From: Streptomyces sp. NBC_01451
GTDB lineage: Bacteria; Actinomycetota; Actinomycetes; Streptomycetales; Streptomycetaceae
Direction: 5' to 3'
DNA length: 64,000 nt
NCBI RefSeq assembly: GCF_036227485.1
Contig: NZ_CP109479.1
Location: forward strand, 1,612,001-1,676,000
The notes beneath the pieces are model-generated. The model saw nothing but the letters and a program-made list of their open reading frames with translations. It was not told the DNA's origin and ran no database searches. Numbering within the stretch: the first letter of the stretch is position 1; each line of letters starts with the position of its first letter. This document shows positions 61,906 to 64,000 of this stretch, in pieces. Made by a program: the position numbers and the translations under genes.

Positions 61906-62117
61906 TGCAGAGCCCGCGCGCCGCGTGCTCCGCATCGGCTGCAGCACGCGGAGCGTCACCACGTCTCTGCTTCGGGCACTCGACAGCGGCGAGTCCGAGT
62001 ACAACGGAGCCCACGAAGGATGCTGCAGCCCCTCTTGACCAGTCATATGAAGAGACCCAGCCGGATCACCGGCGGAGCGTCTTCGTGTCACCGGCGAGTC
62101 ACCAACCCCATATACGC
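61906..62117 (+). repeat. Excisionase-gene repeat, right copy
   Basis: Decayed partner of 30614-30826, with matching order and spacing through the gene end, the stop codon and about 75 bp beyond. It lies about 80 bp inside the right island junction, the expected place for an excisionase/integrase end of an integrative element. Confidence 0.75.
61922..62038 (+). pseudogene. 3' remnant of excisionase-like gene
   Basis: The last 38 codons of a paralogue of the gene at 30472: RVLRIGCSTRSVTTSLLRAL, then SGESEYNGAHEGCCSPS and a TGA stop. The N-terminal helix-turn-helix half is not recognisable upstream. No integrase gene follows before the junction. Confidence 0.7.
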
Positions 62118-62198
62118 CCTCCCACCCAACGGGCCAGAACTGGACATACATGTCCGCATTGGACTGGCTGGACACCAGAAGACGGCTTCGCCTACCTG

Positions 62199-62296
62199 TG
62201 CCAGGTCGTACCCAGTGAGGAACCCAGGATCAGGACAGGTGCGTCTTCCGGCCCGTCAAAGCGGTACTGAAGGGTGCTGGTCTGTGCGTCGCTCAC
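62199..62296 (-). pseudogene. Orphan 5' fragment of pcaL
   Basis: A GTG start at 62296 opens SDAQTSTLQYRFDGPEDAPV and continues to SSLGTTWH, about 32 codons nearly identical to the N-terminus of PcaL at 14280. After TTWH the sequence becomes unrelated island DNA. This is most simply the original 5' end of the resident pcaL, cut off when the element inserted. The intact gene now uses the other copy. Confidence 0.8.
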
Positions 62297-62322
62297 TCGA
62301 CTTACGCTCCCACATCTCACGG
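62200..62322. repeat. Right junction repeat (attR-like)
   Basis: Direct repeat of 14184-14303. The first 79 bp match with 9 differences; similarity fades across the start codon and the following 25 bp. This is the outer edge of the island; beyond it the sequence leads into the rnj promoter region. Confidence 0.8.
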
Positions 62323-62451
62323 CGGCCCCTGTGCCGGGGGTTGTGAGGATGTGGGCCGGATCGGGTGAAAGGCCTCTCGGGCGACGTTTGGACCCGGCTC
62401 GTCGGGCAGCCAGTGGATCTCCTCGTGCGGGCTCTCCGGTAACGTCGGAAT

Positions 62452-64000
62452 ATGAGCCATCCGCATCCCGAACTTAAAGCCGCCCCGCCCCTGCCTGAAG
62501 GAGGGCTGAGGGTCGTCGCCCTGGGCGGTCTGGGCGAGATCGGCCGCAACATGACCGTCTTCGAGTATGCCGGCAAGCTGCTCATCGTCGACTGCGGCGT
62601 GCTGTTCCCCGAAGAGACCCAGCCCGGCGTGGACGTGATCCTGCCGGACTTCACCTCGATCCGTGACCGCCTGGACGACATCGTGGCCGTGGTGCTCACC
62701 CACGGCCACGAGGACCACATCGGTGCCGTGCCGTACCTGCTGCGCGAGCGCTCCGACATCCCTGTCGTGGGCTCGAAGCTGACCCTGGCGTTCCTGGAGG
62801 CCAAGCTCAAGGAGCATGGAATCCGGCCACGCACGGTGCGGGTACGTGAGGGCGACCGGCGCGGTTTCGGCCCCTTCAACTGCGAGTTCGTGGCGGTCAA
62901 CCACTCCATCCCGGACAGTCTCGCGGTCGCGATCCGCACCGGGGCCGGGATGGTGCTGCACACCGGCGACTTCAAGATGGACCAGTTCCCGCTGGACGAC
63001 CGCATCACCGACCTGCGCGCCTTCGCCCGTCTCGGCGAGGAGGGCGTCGATCTCTTCCTCACCGACTCCACCAACGCCGAGGTCCCCGGCTTCACCACCT
63101 CCGAGCGCGAGCTGAACCCGGCGATCGAGCAGGTGATGCGTACCGCCCCGCGCCGGGTGATCGTCTCCAGTTTCGCCAGCCATGTGCACCGCATCCAGCA
63201 GGTCCTGGACGCCGCGCACCAGCACGGCCGCAAGGTCGCCTTCGTGGGCCGTTCCATGGTCCGCAACATGGGCATCGCCCGCGACCTGGGGTATCTGAAG
63301 GTTCCCAGCGGCCTGGTGGTGAGCACCAAGGAGATGGAGAAGCTGGCGGACCACAAGATCGCCCTGGTGTGCACCGGGTCCCAGGGCGAGCCGATGGCGG
63401 CCCTGTCCCGGATGGCCAACCGCGACCATGTGATCCGCATCGGCAAGGGCGACACCGTCCTGCTCGCCAGTTCCCTGATCCCCGGCAACGAGAACGCGAT
63501 CTACCGGGTGATCAACGGGCTGACCCGGTGGGGCGCGCACGTCGTCCACAAGGGCAACGCCAAGGTGCACGTCTCCGGGCACGCCAGCGCCGGTGAGCTC
63601 GTGTACTGCTACAACATCGTCAAGCCCCGCAACGTCATGCCCGTGCACGGCGAATGGCGCCATCTGCGGGCCAACGCCGACCTGGCCATCCGTACGGGGG
63701 TCGATCCCGAGCGGGTGGTCATCGCCGAGGACGGCGTGGTCGTCGACCTCGTGGACGGGCGTGCGTCGATCACCGGCAAGGTGCCCGCGGGCAACGTCTA
63801 CGTGGACGGCATGGAGGTCGGCGGCGCCACCGAGGCGTCCCTGAAGGACCGTGTCACCCTCGCGGAGGAAGGCGTGGTCACCGTGGTGGCGATCGTCGAC
63901 GCCGACACGGGTGCCCTGGCCGAGACTCCCGACTTCCTGGCCCGCGGGTTCGTCCACGACGACAGCACCTTCGAACCGGTCATCCCCGTCATCGAGAAGA
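62452..64000 (+). CDS. rnj: Ribonuclease J (partial, runs off window)
   Basis: An essential-type 5'-3' exo/endoribonuclease of mRNA decay and rRNA processing; 516 codons lie in the window and the C-terminus is beyond it. The beta-lactamase fold carries VVALGGLGEIGRNM, the metal motif LTHGHEDHIGAVP, VLHTGDFKMD, and the beta-CASP region with FLTDSTNAEVPG, VGRSMVRNMGIA, CTGSQGEPMAAL and VHVSGHASAGEL followed by MPVHGEWRHL. ATG at 62452 lacks a strong ribosome site; TAACGT ends six bases upstream, so a leaderless transcript is possible. It is divergent from the pcaL 5' fragment, showing that pcaL and rnj were neighbours before the island arrived. Confidence 0.95.
   Translation, partial: MSHPHPELKAAPPLPEGGLRVVALGGLGEIGRNMTVFEYAGKLLIVDCGVLFPEETQPGVDVILPDFTSIRDRLDDIVAVVLTHGHEDHIGAVPYLLRERSDIPVVGSKLTLAFLEAKLKEHGIRPRTVRVREGDRRGFGPFNCEFVAVNHSIPDSLAVAIRTGAGMVLHTGDFKMDQFPLDDRITDLRAFARLGEEGVDLFLTDSTNAEVPGFTTSERELNPAIEQVMRTAPRRVIVSSFASHVHRIQQVLDAAHQHGRKVAFVGRSMVRNMGIARDLGYLKVPSGLVVSTKEMEKLADHKIALVCTGSQGEPMAALSRMANRDHVIRIGKGDTVLLASSLIPGNENAIYRVINGLTRWGAHVVHKGNAKVHVSGHASAGELVYCYNIVKPRNVMPVHGEWRHLRANADLAIRTGVDPERVVIAEDGVVVDLVDGRASITGKVPAGNVYVDGMEVGGATEASLKDRVTLAEEGVVTVVAIVDADTGALAETPDFLARGFVHDDSTFEPVIPVIEK

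Noticed and set aside
14304..62198. tRNA gene as attachment site
   Set aside because: No tRNA-like cloverleaf was seen at either junction; the repeated sequence is the 5' end of pcaL.
1..64000. CRISPR array
   Set aside because: No regularly spaced short direct repeats and no cas genes were seen, despite the many other defence genes.

Overview
The window looks like a Streptomyces chromosome. Base composition is very GC-rich with strong G/C bias at codon third positions, GTG and TTG starts are common, and the housekeeping families (RNase J, a fused PcaL, gamma-glutamyltransferase, GluA-type ABC ATPase, SGNH esterase) are typical of the genus. Ordinary chromosome fills 1 to about 14.3 kb and resumes near 62.2 kb with rnj, which runs off the right edge.

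Left chromosome (0-14.3 kb): carbon-nitrogen hydrolase, a large repeat-bearing hypothetical protein, a divergent XRE regulator/map pair that appears to share a leaderless promoter and palindrome, a GNAT acetyltransferase, secreted ggt, a membrane-anchored hypothetical, an orphan GluA-like ATPase, a small conserved protein, a secreted SGNH hydrolase, xthA, an MBL-fold hydrolase and pcaL.

About 48 kb of foreign DNA (roughly 14.30-62.20 kb) lies between pcaL and rnj. A direct repeat of about 80 bp, close to 90% identical, marks both ends: the 5' end of intact pcaL on the left, and an orphan pcaL 5' fragment with its GTG start on the right. This fits an element that integrated into the 5' end of pcaL and brought a replacement 5' end. 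No integrase gene is visible, so the island is probably stranded. An excisionase-like gene at 30.5 kb has a decayed copy beside the right junction, suggesting two elements accreted in series.

The left part of the island (14.3-22 kb) is a decayed conjugative or plasmid backbone: a truncated coupling protein, winged-helix-like accessory genes (two of which seem to start at ATT or ATC), a C5 DNA methyltransferase, a DnaB-N-domain protein, and pseudogenes. One pseudogene is split by a 1.4-kb unit with imperfect terminal inverted repeats carrying only one gene, a possible PD-(D/E)XK protein.

The rest is a dense defence island: a PaeR7I/XhoI-type methyltransferase with two tandem endonucleases; an unknown 840-aa protein next to a NucS-like/DUF5655 nuclease; a complete Wadjet jetABCD operon whose JetC has Gly in place of the Walker A Ser and a TTA codon beside it; a CoiA-like protein; an AbiJ-NTD-like/Ser-Thr kinase fusion; an IS110 element; an apparently catalytically dead long Argonaute overlapping a PD-(D/E)XK nuclease gene; a trypsin-like protease overlapping a trypsin-TIR-STAND NTPase; and probable HEPN-like and PIN-domain proteins. 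Remnants of ISAs1-, IS5- and ISL3-like transposases lie between these modules.
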